Shown here piece after piece: positions 52,840 to 60,784 of a DNA stretch of 63,263 nucleotides; the first letter of the stretch is position 1; each line of letters opens with the position of its first letter. Both the position numbers and the translations under genes were made by a program. Location: NCBI RefSeq assembly GCF_000948395.1, contig NZ_JYFN01000010.1, positions 56,636 to 119,898 of the forward strand. Reading direction: 5' to 3'. Source of the stretch: Frankia torreyi (GTDB lineage Bacteria; Actinomycetota; Actinomycetes; Frankiales; Frankiaceae). Under the pieces are notes generated by a model. It ran no database searches. It saw nothing but the letters and a program-made list of their open reading frames with translations, and was not told the origin of the DNA.

Positions 52840-53838
52840 ATGGTCGACGAGCTCGGAACCGTTGCGGGCCCGATCGCCCGTCCCGGCGTCCGGACTCCCG
52901 GCGAACCAGGTCACGGCTCCCGGTGGTCCGGCTCCGCGGCGGCGGCGGCGCCCGGGCCCGGGTCCGGTGTCGTGTTTGCCGTGCTGGGCCCGCTTGAGGT
53001 CTGGCGTGGGCCGGGGGAGCGCGTCCGCATCGACCAGCGCAAGAAGCGGGCGCTGCTGCTCACGCTGCTTCTGCACGCCGGACGGTGGACCTCGGTGGAA
53101 GAGATGTGTCTGGCGCTCTGGCAGGACGATGCGCCCAGGTCTGCCCTCGGCAACATCAAGACCTACCTGTCCGAACTGCGGCACACGCTGCCCACGCCGG
53201 TCGGGGATCCGGCCGTGCCGGCGTCGATCAGGGCGGTGGGCCCGCGGGCCGCGGTCCTTCGCCGACCGGCCGGCCCCGGACGCATCGAGAGTCGCCCAGG
53301 GGAGTATCGCCTGATCGTCGCCCCCGACGAGATCGACGTCGTCCGCTTCGAGCAGGCAGTCGAACGCGGCCGGGTCGCGGCCCGCGCCGACGCGCCTGCC
53401 CAGGCCGCCGAGCTGCTGGAGCAGGCGCTCGGATGGTGGCGCGGAAGCGCGTTCGACGAGTTGCCGGCCGAGGTCGGTGGCGCCGAGAGCCTCCGCTTGG
53501 AGGAGGCCCGGTGGTCGGCCCGCGAGGCGCTGATAGACGCGCGCCTCGCACTCGGTGAGCACGACCAGGTGCTTCCGGCGTTGCGCGCGCTCGCCGTGGA
53601 GTACCCGACCCGCGAGCGTCTCTGGGCGCAGCTCCTCGTCGCCCTGGAGCGCAGCGGTCGCCGGGCCGAGGCGCTGCGTGAGTACCGCGGCCTGTACCGG
53701 CGGATGGTCACCGAGCTCGGGATCGAACCCGGTGCGGAGCTGCGCCGGGTCCATCAGGAGGTTCTGGACCCGGAGCGCGGCTGGCCGCGGTCCTCCTCGG
53801 AGCCGACGGGCATGCCGGCACCGCTGAACCGCCACTGA
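52840..53838 (+). CDS. SARP-family regulator (OmpR-type HTH + BTAD)
   Basis: 332 residues from the ATG at 52840 (CGAGGA, 5 bp spacing); the open frame starts earlier but only through the repeat. Residues about 45-140 form the winged helix (FAVLGPLEVWRGPGERV, KKRALLLTLLLHAGRWTSVEEM, NIKTYLSELRHTL). From about 165 the BTAD domain follows (YRLIVAPDEIDVVRFEQAVERG, AREALIDARLALGEHDQVLPALRAL, REYRGLYRRMVTELGIEPG). No NB-ARC domain follows, so it is the small SARP type. These activate neighbouring natural-product clusters; the lasso genes start 186 bp downstream. Confidence 0.93.
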   Translation: MVDELGTVAGPIARPGVRTPGEPGHGSRWSGSAAAAAPGPGSGVVFAVLGPLEVWRGPGERVRIDQRKKRALLLTLLLHAGRWTSVEEMCLALWQDDAPRSALGNIKTYLSELRHTLPTPVGDPAVPASIRAVGPRAAVLRRPAGPGRIESRPGEYRLIVAPDEIDVVRFEQAVERGRVAARADAPAQAAELLEQALGWWRGSAFDELPAEVGGAESLRLEEARWSAREALIDARLALGEHDQVLPALRALAVEYPTRERLWAQLLVALERSGRRAEALREYRGLYRRMVTELGIEPGAELRRVHQEVLDPERGWPRSSSEPTGMPAPLNRH

Positions 53839-54023
53839 ACGTCCCGCGGGAATCCCCTTGGGCGTGGGACCGCTCCGTCCGGTCCGCTGATCTGCGGTAG
53901 CGCTCGCAGGAGCGGGGCCGGCCCATCCGCCGGGAGGCGGGACACCTTTTGGATGCCGACCGTCGCGCGGCGGACTTTGCCTTCTGCCCGCCACGCGGAG
54001 GAACGCGAACAGGGAGGGCACCC

Positions 54024-54158
54024 ATGACGGCGACCTGTCCCAGCGCCTGGCGGCGGCCGGTTGATCTGCGGCAGCGGCCCCGGGCCGGGAGCGCGATCGC
54101 GCCGGTGGCGGATTCGATGCTGGCGGGCTTCTCCACTGAGCCCCTGGGGCTGTGGTGA
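54024..54158 (+). CDS. Lasso peptide precursor (A)
   Basis: 44 residues, ATG at 54024, 6 bp after AGGGAGG. The leader contains WRRPVDL (residues 9-15), an aromatic-x-x-Pro motif like the YxxP element recognised by the RRE protein. The best core starts at Gly22 (GSAIAPVAD, then SML, then AGFSTEPLGLW): Gly1 and Asp9 would close a nine-residue macrolactam, leaving a 14-residue tail ending in Trp. The residue before the cut is Ala, as in lariatin, but position -2 is Arg rather than the usual Thr. An alternative core starting at Ser31 with Glu39 as the ring acid is less likely. The stop overlaps the cyclase start. Confidence 0.85.
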   Translation: MTATCPSAWRRPVDLRQRPRAGSAIAPVADSMLAGFSTEPLGLW

Positions 54159-56020
54159 CCACGCCCATCACGGCTCGGCGGCCGGGCCACGACGCCCGGC
54201 TCGCGTCACCCCGGCCGAGCTGCTGGTTTGTCGCCCTGTCGGACCGGGATCCGGTGGTGCTGCCTGCCGCGGTCCGTCGGGTGCTGCGATACCCCTCGGG
54301 GCGGCCGTGGCTCGTCGGCGACTGGCCGGACGACGCGATGGTCAGCGCGGCGACCCATCGTGCCCGGATAGCACTGGTCGGCCGAGTCGAGGCGAATTCC
54401 AGCCAGCTCCTACGCCTGCTGATGGCCGCCCGGGATGTGCATTCCCTCGACGTCGCGCGCGCCGTGGCCGGGGACTACCACGTCATCGCCGAGATCAACG
54501 GGCAGTGCAGGCTCCAGGGCAGCCCGACCGGCACGCGGCGGATCTTCACCGCGTTGTCCGGGGGGCAGCACGTCGCCGCGGACCGCGCCGACGTCCTGGC
54601 CGAGCTGGCCGGCAGTGAGCTGGACCGCACGGCGCTGGCCCTGTCGCTGCTTGATCCATTCCCGCCATATCCGCTTGACGACCTCGTCCCGTGGGAGTCG
54701 GTCGAGACCGTGCCACCCGACCACTACCTGTTCCTGGATCGTGATGGACGGGTCGAGCGGATGCGCTGGTGGCGGCAGCCGGCGTCGGTGCGTTCGCGGG
54801 CCGAGGGCGCGCCGATCCTGCGAGCGGCCCTCGCCGAGGCGGTGTCCGTGCGGGTGGCAGCGGGACGCACCGTCAGCGCCGACCTGTCCGGCGGGCTGGC
54901 TTCGACCGCCGTGTGCTGCCTGGCGGCCCGCGGCCCCGCCGACATCGTCGCGGTCACCCGGATCGCCCAGGACCCCGATGGCAACGATGCACGCTGGTCA
55001 GCCGACGCGGCGGTCTCGCTGCCTGGTGTCGCTCGGGAGATTCTGCCCGCAAGCGAGCTCCCGCTTGTCTTCGACGGCATCGCCTCCGCCGATGAGGCGC
55101 TCGACCGTCCCTTCGTCGGCCTCGTGGATCGGGCGAGGATGCGGGCGGGCCTCGACCGCGTCGCTCTCTACGGTCCTCGCCTGCACCTGACCGGCTTCGG
55201 CGGTGAGCAGGTCGCGCAGGGGGCGCCGAACTACCTGTCTCGACTGGCTCGCCGACGGCCCTGGACCACGTTGCAGCACCTGCGCGGCTTCCGTGCCCGG
55301 GAGGGCTGGCCGTGGGCCGCGAGCCTGCGGATGATGCGCCGTCGGGACTACCGCGACTGCCTGTTCGACCTGGCCCGGGCCCTCGACCAGGCTCCGCTCG
55401 GGGGAGGCCCCGCGCGGCCCGAGTCCCCCCATGCGGCGGCGGCCCTGGACTGGACGCTGCCGCCGATCGTCCCGGGCTGGCTGACCCGCGCCGCCCTGAG
55501 GCTCATCGCCGAGGCCGTCGCCGACGTGGCTCGCCGAGACGCCCCCCTGGCGCCGACGCGGGACGGACACGCCGACCTGTTCGCGATCCGGGCCGCCGCG
55601 TCCGCCTTCCGGCTGTTCGATCAGATGGCCAGCCCGGTCGGCCCGCCGCTGAGCGCGCCGTTTCTCGACGACCGGGTCGTCCGCGCCGCGCTCGCCGTCC
55701 GGGCGGAGGAGCGCGCCTCTCCCTGGGAAAACGAGCCGCTGCTCAAGGAGGCGATGCGGCAGGTGGTACCGGCGAACTGCCTGCTTCAAAAGATCTCTGG
55801 CGGCGCCGACGCCGAGCAGGGCCGGGGGTTGCCTGCGAATCGTGGCGTTCTGGTCGGGCTGTGCGAGGACTCGCCGCTGGCCGACCTCGGACTCATCGAG
55901 CCGGAGGCGCTCCGGGAGGCGTGCCGGCAAGGGGCCGCGACGGACCGCCGGCTCCAGGCCCTCCGACCGACCTTCGCGGCCGACGCGTGGCTACGTACCC
56001 TCGCCGGCCGCTGCGGCTGA
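54155..56020 (+). CDS. Lasso peptide cyclase (C), asparagine-synthetase-like
   Basis: 621 residues from the GTG at 54155 in a GTGA overlap with the precursor (a GTG at 54152 is equivalent). An N-terminal glutamine-amidotransferase-like part lacking a starting Cys (1-205) precedes the ATP-dependent synthetase domain. The PP-loop, normally SGGxDS, reads SGGLAST (about residue 246): the Asp is Ala. The C-terminal region is normal (SAPFLDDRVVRAALAV and LLKEAMRQVVP). It should adenylate the ring Asp and join it to Gly1. Whether the altered PP-loop still binds ATP-Mg is open; the rest of the domain looks intact. Confidence 0.9.
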   Translation: MTTPITARRPGHDARLASPRPSCWFVALSDRDPVVLPAAVRRVLRYPSGRPWLVGDWPDDAMVSAATHRARIALVGRVEANSSQLLRLLMAARDVHSLDVARAVAGDYHVIAEINGQCRLQGSPTGTRRIFTALSGGQHVAADRADVLAELAGSELDRTALALSLLDPFPPYPLDDLVPWESVETVPPDHYLFLDRDGRVERMRWWRQPASVRSRAEGAPILRAALAEAVSVRVAAGRTVSADLSGGLASTAVCCLAARGPADIVAVTRIAQDPDGNDARWSADAAVSLPGVAREILPASELPLVFDGIASADEALDRPFVGLVDRARMRAGLDRVALYGPRLHLTGFGGEQVAQGAPNYLSRLARRRPWTTLQHLRGFRAREGWPWAASLRMMRRRDYRDCLFDLARALDQAPLGGGPARPESPHAAAALDWTLPPIVPGWLTRAALRLIAEAVADVARRDAPLAPTRDGHADLFAIRAAASAFRLFDQMASPVGPPLSAPFLDDRVVRAALAVRAEERASPWENEPLLKEAMRQVVPANCLLQKISGGADAEQGRGLPANRGVLVGLCEDSPLADLGLIEPEALREACRQGAATDRRLQALRPTFAADAWLRTLAGRCG

Positions 56021-56104
56021 GCGCAGGCGGGTCGCGGGCGCCCCGGCGCCGGCACGGATGGCCTGGGAGATCTGCCGAAGATCGACGGACCAGCGGGAGT
56101 GGAC

Positions 56105-56437
56105 ATGGTGATGTTGCGATCCGACGTGGTGCGGGCGCCGACCGAGTACGGTGCCGTGCTTCTGCACACCGAAGACGGGCGGTACTGGACGCTCAACCCC
56201 TCGGGTGATCTGGTTCTCCGCGTCCTGTTGGACGGGGGAGACGTCGCCGCCGCCGTGCGGGAGCTGTGCACGACCGTAGAGGTCGATCCGCAGGTCGCGC
56301 GCCGCGATGTCGAGGGTCTGCTGGCCCAGCTCGCCGACGTCGGCCTGATCGAGCCGGAGTCCGAGGCTCGCTGGTCGCCCGAGGTCGAGGCGGGATGCCC
56401 CGGCAACGATGCGGGCAGGCCGGAGGCACGGCGGTGA
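56105..56437 (+). CDS. Lasso RRE protein (B1, PqqD-like)
   Basis: 110 residues from the ATG at 56105 (GGGAG, 5 bp). It shows the RIPP recognition element: VRAPTEYGAVLLHTEDGRYWTLNPSGDLVLRVLLDGGD, then a helical DVEGLLAQLADVGLIE, as in PqqD-like proteins. It should hold the precursor leader via the aromatic-x-x-Pro motif and present it to B2 and C. Its stop overlaps the B2 start (GTGA). Confidence 0.92.
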   Translation: MVMLRSDVVRAPTEYGAVLLHTEDGRYWTLNPSGDLVLRVLLDGGDVAAAVRELCTTVEVDPQVARRDVEGLLAQLADVGLIEPESEARWSPEVEAGCPGNDAGRPEARR

Positions 56438-56868
56438 CGGCGCCGATGGTGGTCGAACGATCGGAGATCGCACTGCGCCCCGGGCGTCGACTGGGGGCGA
56501 TGGCCGCGGTCGGGGCGGCACGGCTGCTCGCTACTCAGTCGCCGGCACGCATCCGTCGGGTGCTGGGCCGGCTTGGCGAGGGCGCTCGGCCGGCGGACTA
56601 CGCCAGCGCGCTCGCCGCACGCCAGGCGGTGATGGCCGTGAGCCTCACCTGTCGGGAGGAACGAGGCTGCGTTCCCCGTTCGATCGCCACCACCCTGCTG
56701 TGCCGGATGACAGGCAGCGTGCCGACCTGGTGCGTCGGGGTGCGAACCGTCGCGCCGTTCGCCGCGCATGCGTGGGTCGAAGCGGACGGTGTGATCGTCG
56801 GTGAGTCGGTGCCGCCCGGATACCTGCGTGCGCTGCTCGCCGTCGGGCCGGGGACCGAACCGTGGTGA
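56434..56868 (+). CDS. Lasso leader protease (B2, transglutaminase-like)
   Basis: 144 residues from the GTG at 56434, overlapping B1. The transglutaminase-type Cys protease core shows CREERGCVPRSIATTLL with Cys79 as nucleophile and AAHAWVEADG with His112; the acid is probably in the following ADG. The N-terminus is a short helical part. It should cut the leader after Ala21 when the RRE protein presents the substrate. The small size and separate RRE gene are typical of actinobacterial lasso clusters. Confidence 0.92.
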   Translation: MTAPMVVERSEIALRPGRRLGAMAAVGAARLLATQSPARIRRVLGRLGEGARPADYASALAARQAVMAVSLTCREERGCVPRSIATTLLCRMTGSVPTWCVGVRTVAPFAAHAWVEADGVIVGESVPPGYLRALLAVGPGTEPW

Positions 56869-58931
56869 GGGGGCTGGCCGAGCTCTGGGCGTTGTTGCGT
56901 GGGCACGGACGGCCCGTGGTGATCGCCACGGTGCTGACCGTGATCGGTACCGGCGTCGGAGTGCTCCAACCACTGCTCGTGATGAGGGTGATCGACGCCG
57001 CGCAGGCCGGTGGTATCCCGTTGTGGCTGGTCGGGTCGCTTCTGGGTCTGTTCGTCTGCCAGGCGATCATTGACACCGTCGGGCACTACCTGCTGGAACG
57101 AGCCGGTCAGGGGATCCTGCTCGGCCTGCGCCGACGGCTGATCGGCCATCTGCTGGCGCTGCGGGTGCAGATCTTCGACACCCGTCGGATCGGGGACCTC
57201 ATCTCGCGGGCGAACACGGACACCACTGTGGTTCGGGAGGCGGTGGCCTACAGCTTCACCTCGCTCGTCACCAGCCTGATCGGGGTGGCCGGCGCCGTCG
57301 CCCTGATGGTGTGGCTTAATCCGTGGCTGTTCCTGCTCGTCCTCGCAGTGGTCGCGGTGGCCGGGGTGGTGGTCCTCGGTGCGCTGTCTCGCATCCGAGC
57401 GGTGTCCGAGCGTGGGCAGGCGAGCGTGGGAGGCATGACCGCGGACCTGGAACGGGCCTTGGTCGCGATCCGTACCGTGCGGGCGAACCGGGCCGAGGCC
57501 CGCGAGGCCGAGCGAATAGGCGATCACGCCTCCGCCGCTTACCAGGCAGGTATCCGCATGGCAAAGCTGGACTCGATCATTGCGCCCGCCATGCAACTGG
57601 CCGTGCAGGGCAGCGTCCTGGCCGTCCTGCTGGCCGGTGGGGTGCTGGTGGCTCGGGGCTCGGTCTCGCTCGGCAGCCTCGTCGCCTTCCTCCTCTACGC
57701 GACCTACCTGGTCATGCCGTTGTCTCAGCTCATCGAATCCGCCGCCACGATCCAGCGCGGGCTCGGGGCGCTCGCGCGGGTCAACGCCGTGTTCGCACTG
57801 CCGCGGGAGGACGACGACACCGTGTTGCGCGGTCCGCTGCGCACGATCGCGACCGCCTGGCCCGCCGGGTTGACACCGCCCGCCGTGGCCCTGCTCGCGC
57901 AGGGGGCGTCGGGGCAGGCTCAGGTCACGTGCTGCCCCTCGCCGGAGCAGGCGGCCGGAGCGGCTGGAGGGTCTGGAACGGCTGGAGGGGCTGGAGGGGA
58001 ACGGCCCGCGGTGGCCGCAGCGCGGGGGACGGTGGGTGAGGGCGACCGGGCGGCGGCGATCGAGCTGCGAGAGGTGCATTTTGCCTACACCACGACGCCG
58101 GTGCTGCGTGGAGTGTCGTTCCAGGTGCCCCGGCGGGGCCACGTCGCGCTGGTCGGAGCCTCGGGAGCTGGCAAGTCGACCGTTCTCGAACTCGTGGAGC
58201 GGTTCTACGATCCGGACGAGGGGCAGATCCTTTTCGCGGGCCGAAATGTCCGTTCCATCTCCCGCAGCAGTGCCCGGACCTGGGTGAACCTGGTTGAACA
58301 GAACACGCCGGTGCTGCACGGCACCCTGCGGGACAACATCGTTTACGCGATGCCGGACGCGGCCGAGGACGAGATTGCGCAGGTGGTGGCGACGGCTGGA
58401 TTGAGGGACCTCGTCAACCGGCTGCCTGATGGGCTGCACACCGCGGTAGGCGATCACGGCGTGCTGCTCTCCGGCGGCGAGCGGCAGCGGGTGGCGATCG
58501 CCCGTGCGCTGCTGCCGAACCCCGCCGTACTGCTGTTGGACGAGCCGACCTCGCAGCTCGATGCCGTCAACGAGCGTGTGCTGACCCAGGCGATGCGCCG
58601 GATCGCCGCCGAGCGCGCCCTGCTCGTCATCGCGCACCGCATCTCGACGGTCCGGGCGGCCGACCGCATCATCGTGCTGGACGAGGGCCGGGTGATCGCG
58701 GAGGGCACCCACGACGAGCTGATGGCGACCAGTGCGTTCTATCGGGGGCTCGCCACAGCCCCGCCGGCGCGGCCTGCGGGAGCGGCGGGAGACCGGACCG
58801 CGCGCGACGAGCAGCGGCGGCCGCCGGCAGGTCCGTTCGGACCGCCGCCGACGGAAGGCGGTGACAGCCACCCGGGGTCACTCAGTCCGCTGGGGCGCCG
58901 TCGGGCAGGGCGTCGTGCCGTCGTGGGGTGA
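56865..58931 (+). CDS. Lasso peptide ABC exporter (D)
   Basis: 688 residues, with GTG at 56865 in a GTGA overlap (56862 equally possible). A six-helix ABC transmembrane domain (about 20-305) is followed by a 70-residue low-complexity Ala/Gly insert and then the ATPase domain: Walker A GASGAGKST, Q-loop LVEQNTPV, signature LSGGERQRVAIARA, Walker B VLLLDEPT and the H-loop IAHRIST. A half-transporter that works as a homodimer. Export and possible self-immunity are expected. A Gly/Arg-rich tail ends the protein. The full A-C-B1-B2-D run is one operon. Confidence 0.93.
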   Translation: MRGLAELWALLRGHGRPVVIATVLTVIGTGVGVLQPLLVMRVIDAAQAGGIPLWLVGSLLGLFVCQAIIDTVGHYLLERAGQGILLGLRRRLIGHLLALRVQIFDTRRIGDLISRANTDTTVVREAVAYSFTSLVTSLIGVAGAVALMVWLNPWLFLLVLAVVAVAGVVVLGALSRIRAVSERGQASVGGMTADLERALVAIRTVRANRAEAREAERIGDHASAAYQAGIRMAKLDSIIAPAMQLAVQGSVLAVLLAGGVLVARGSVSLGSLVAFLLYATYLVMPLSQLIESAATIQRGLGALARVNAVFALPREDDDTVLRGPLRTIATAWPAGLTPPAVALLAQGASGQAQVTCCPSPEQAAGAAGGSGTAGGAGGERPAVAAARGTVGEGDRAAAIELREVHFAYTTTPVLRGVSFQVPRRGHVALVGASGAGKSTVLELVERFYDPDEGQILFAGRNVRSISRSSARTWVNLVEQNTPVLHGTLRDNIVYAMPDAAEDEIAQVVATAGLRDLVNRLPDGLHTAVGDHGVLLSGGERQRVAIARALLPNPAVLLLDEPTSQLDAVNERVLTQAMRRIAAERALLVIAHRISTVRAADRIIVLDEGRVIAEGTHDELMATSAFYRGLATAPPARPAGAAGDRTARDEQRRPPAGPFGPPPTEGGDSHPGSLSPLGRRRAGRRAVVG

Positions 58932-58997
58932 ACGGGCCGGGCATCCCTCCTCGGAACCCCGTCCCTGCTCCACCCGGCCTCGATCTCACCAGTGCCG

Positions 58998-60476
58998 CTA
59001 TCGCGCCGCCGGAGGGGCCAGGGCGGACTTGCGGACCTTGCCCATGGGATTGCGAGGTAGCTCGGTGACGAAGTGGATCTCTCGAGGCCGCTTGTGGACG
59101 GACAGTTCCCGGGCCACGAAGTCGGTGAGGTCTCCGGCCGCAGACCTGCTGCTCCTCCCGCCATCGAGCAGATCGGGGGCGACAACGAAGGCGGCGATCC
59201 GCTGGCCGAGATCGTCGTCGGGGAGGCCGATGACGGCGGCCTCCCGCACCTCCGGATGGGCCAGGAGCGCCGCCTCCACCTCACCCGCGCCTATGCGATA
59301 TCCCCCGGACTTGATGAGGTCGGTCGACCGCCGTCCGACGATCCGGTGGTGCCCGTCCGGCGCGATCACCGCAGCGTCACCGGTACGGAACCAGCCATCG
59401 GTCGTGAAGGTGTCGGCGGTGACCTCCGGGCTGCCCAGGTAGCCCCCGTACAGGGTCGGCCCCTGGACCTGCAACTCGCCGATGCTCTGCCCGTCGGCCG
59501 GCAGCGGAGCGCCGGTCTCGTCGTCGACGAGCCTGGTGCGTACGTCCTTCAGCGGCGGGCCTACCCAGCCGGCGCGGCGCTCGCCATCGGCGCGGCTGCT
59601 CGTCGTGATCAGCGTCTCGGTCATCCCGTATCGCTCTATGGGTGCCAGGCCGGTGAGCGTGGCGAGCCGATTCAGAATCGGCGTCGGCAGGGGTGCACTG
59701 CCGGAGACGAGCAGCCGAGCCGTGGCCAGGGCCCGGGCGCTGACCGGGTCGTCGCAGACCCGGGACCAGACGGTCGGCACGCCGAAGTACAGGCTGCCAC
59801 CGGCCGCCGCATACGCGGTCGGTGTCGGCCGGACGGTGTGGACCAGTCGGCTGCCGACCCGCAGCGCGCCGAGAACACCCAGGACGAGTCCGTGCACGTG
59901 GAACAGCGGCAGCCCGTGCACGAGGGTGTCTTCCGGGGTCCAGGCCCATGCCTCGGCGAGGGCGTCGAGGTCGGCGGCGATGGCCGCGGCGGGCACCATC
60001 ACGCCTTTGGGTGCTCCGGTCGTGCCGGAGGTGTACAGGATGAGCGCGGGCGGGGCGGTCGTGATCCCGACCGGTTCATCGACGCTCGCTGCGCTCGCGG
60101 GCGCCCTGTTCGTGGCGGACGGCAACGCCGTGCGGGCGGTGGGATCGACAGGCACCACCGGGATTGCCAGGTCGTCCCAGTCCGGGCTGCCGAGCAGCAG
60201 CTCGGCGCGCGAGTCCCGCAGGATGTGGCCGCGCTCCCGCGGCCCGGAATCCGGTGGCACCGGGACCGCGGGCACCCCGGCGAGCAGACATCCGACGACG
60301 GACACGACAGTGGCCATCGAGGCCTCGGCGTGCACCGCGACGGTCCCGGCTCCCGCGACGCGACCGGCGACGGTCGCTGCGGCCCCCAGCAGCTCGGCCC
60401 GGGAGAGGACCACATCCCCGACCTGCACGGCAGGAGCATCGTGATCGACGTCCAGGGGTGGGAACAGCAGCGTCAC
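58998..60476 (-). CDS. AMP-dependent acyl-CoA synthetase, MatB-like (malonyl-CoA synthetase)
   Basis: 492 residues from the GTG at 60476 (GAGAGGA, 7 bp spacing); this yields VTLLFPPLD at the N-terminus, like MatB proteins. A start at 60599 would take in the upstream repeat. Motifs: ILYTSGTTGAPKGVM (P-loop), LPLFHVHGLVLG, YGMTETLITTS, GWFRTGDAAVI and the hinge GYRIGAGEVEAAL, and near the end PRNPMGKVRKSAL with the catalytic Lys. Malonate or methylmalonate to CoA ester is likely, which would feed methylmalonyl-CoA metabolism (mutAB lies 37 kb away). It converges with the lasso exporter. Confidence 0.88.
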   Translation of the reverse strand: MTLLFPPLDVDHDAPAVQVGDVVLSRAELLGAAATVAGRVAGAGTVAVHAEASMATVVSVVGCLLAGVPAVPVPPDSGPRERGHILRDSRAELLLGSPDWDDLAIPVVPVDPTARTALPSATNRAPASAASVDEPVGITTAPPALILYTSGTTGAPKGVMVPAAAIAADLDALAEAWAWTPEDTLVHGLPLFHVHGLVLGVLGALRVGSRLVHTVRPTPTAYAAAGGSLYFGVPTVWSRVCDDPVSARALATARLLVSGSAPLPTPILNRLATLTGLAPIERYGMTETLITTSSRADGERRAGWVGPPLKDVRTRLVDDETGAPLPADGQSIGELQVQGPTLYGGYLGSPEVTADTFTTDGWFRTGDAAVIAPDGHHRIVGRRSTDLIKSGGYRIGAGEVEAALLAHPEVREAAVIGLPDDDLGQRIAAFVVAPDLLDGGRSSRSAAGDLTDFVARELSVHKRPREIHFVTELPRNPMGKVRKSALAPPAAR

Positions 60477-60520
60477 GTCCGGATCCTCTCGCCGCATCGG
60501 GAACCGCAGTCCGCGTCTCA

Positions 60521-60601
60521 GAGCTGTGGACATTTGGAGCTGTGGACATTCAGAGCTGTGGGCATTCAGGGCTGCGGGCATCTCTGGGGCTGTGGGCATG
60601 G
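60521..60601. repeat. 16-bp imperfect tandem repeat, five copies, in a divergent promoter region
   Basis: GAGCTGTGGACATTCA-like units begin at 60521, 60537, 60553, 60569 and 60587, the last two diverged. The array lies 45 bp ahead of the MatB-like start and about 185 bp ahead of cobL. Confidence 0.85.
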
Positions 60602-60784
60602 TCCCGGCGGCTTACCGCGACGGCCACCCCCCACGACGGTACGGGCTGTCGCGGTGGCGGAGCCCACGGTTTGTCAGACCTGGAGGCCGGGCCGCAGCCG
60701 GTGCTGATCCGGCACACGCAGCCGGCTTCGTGGTCCGGTCGACCCGTGGGCCTGTGGTCCGGCGCGGGACTACGCTGGCGTGCT

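Noticed and set aside
54024-54158. Lasso precursor read as another R-x-V-D-L leader peptide
   Set aside because: WRRPVDLRQ resembles the leader family, but it lacks the C-terminal R-V-A-S-x-x-C, overlaps the cyclase gene and sits in a complete lasso cluster.
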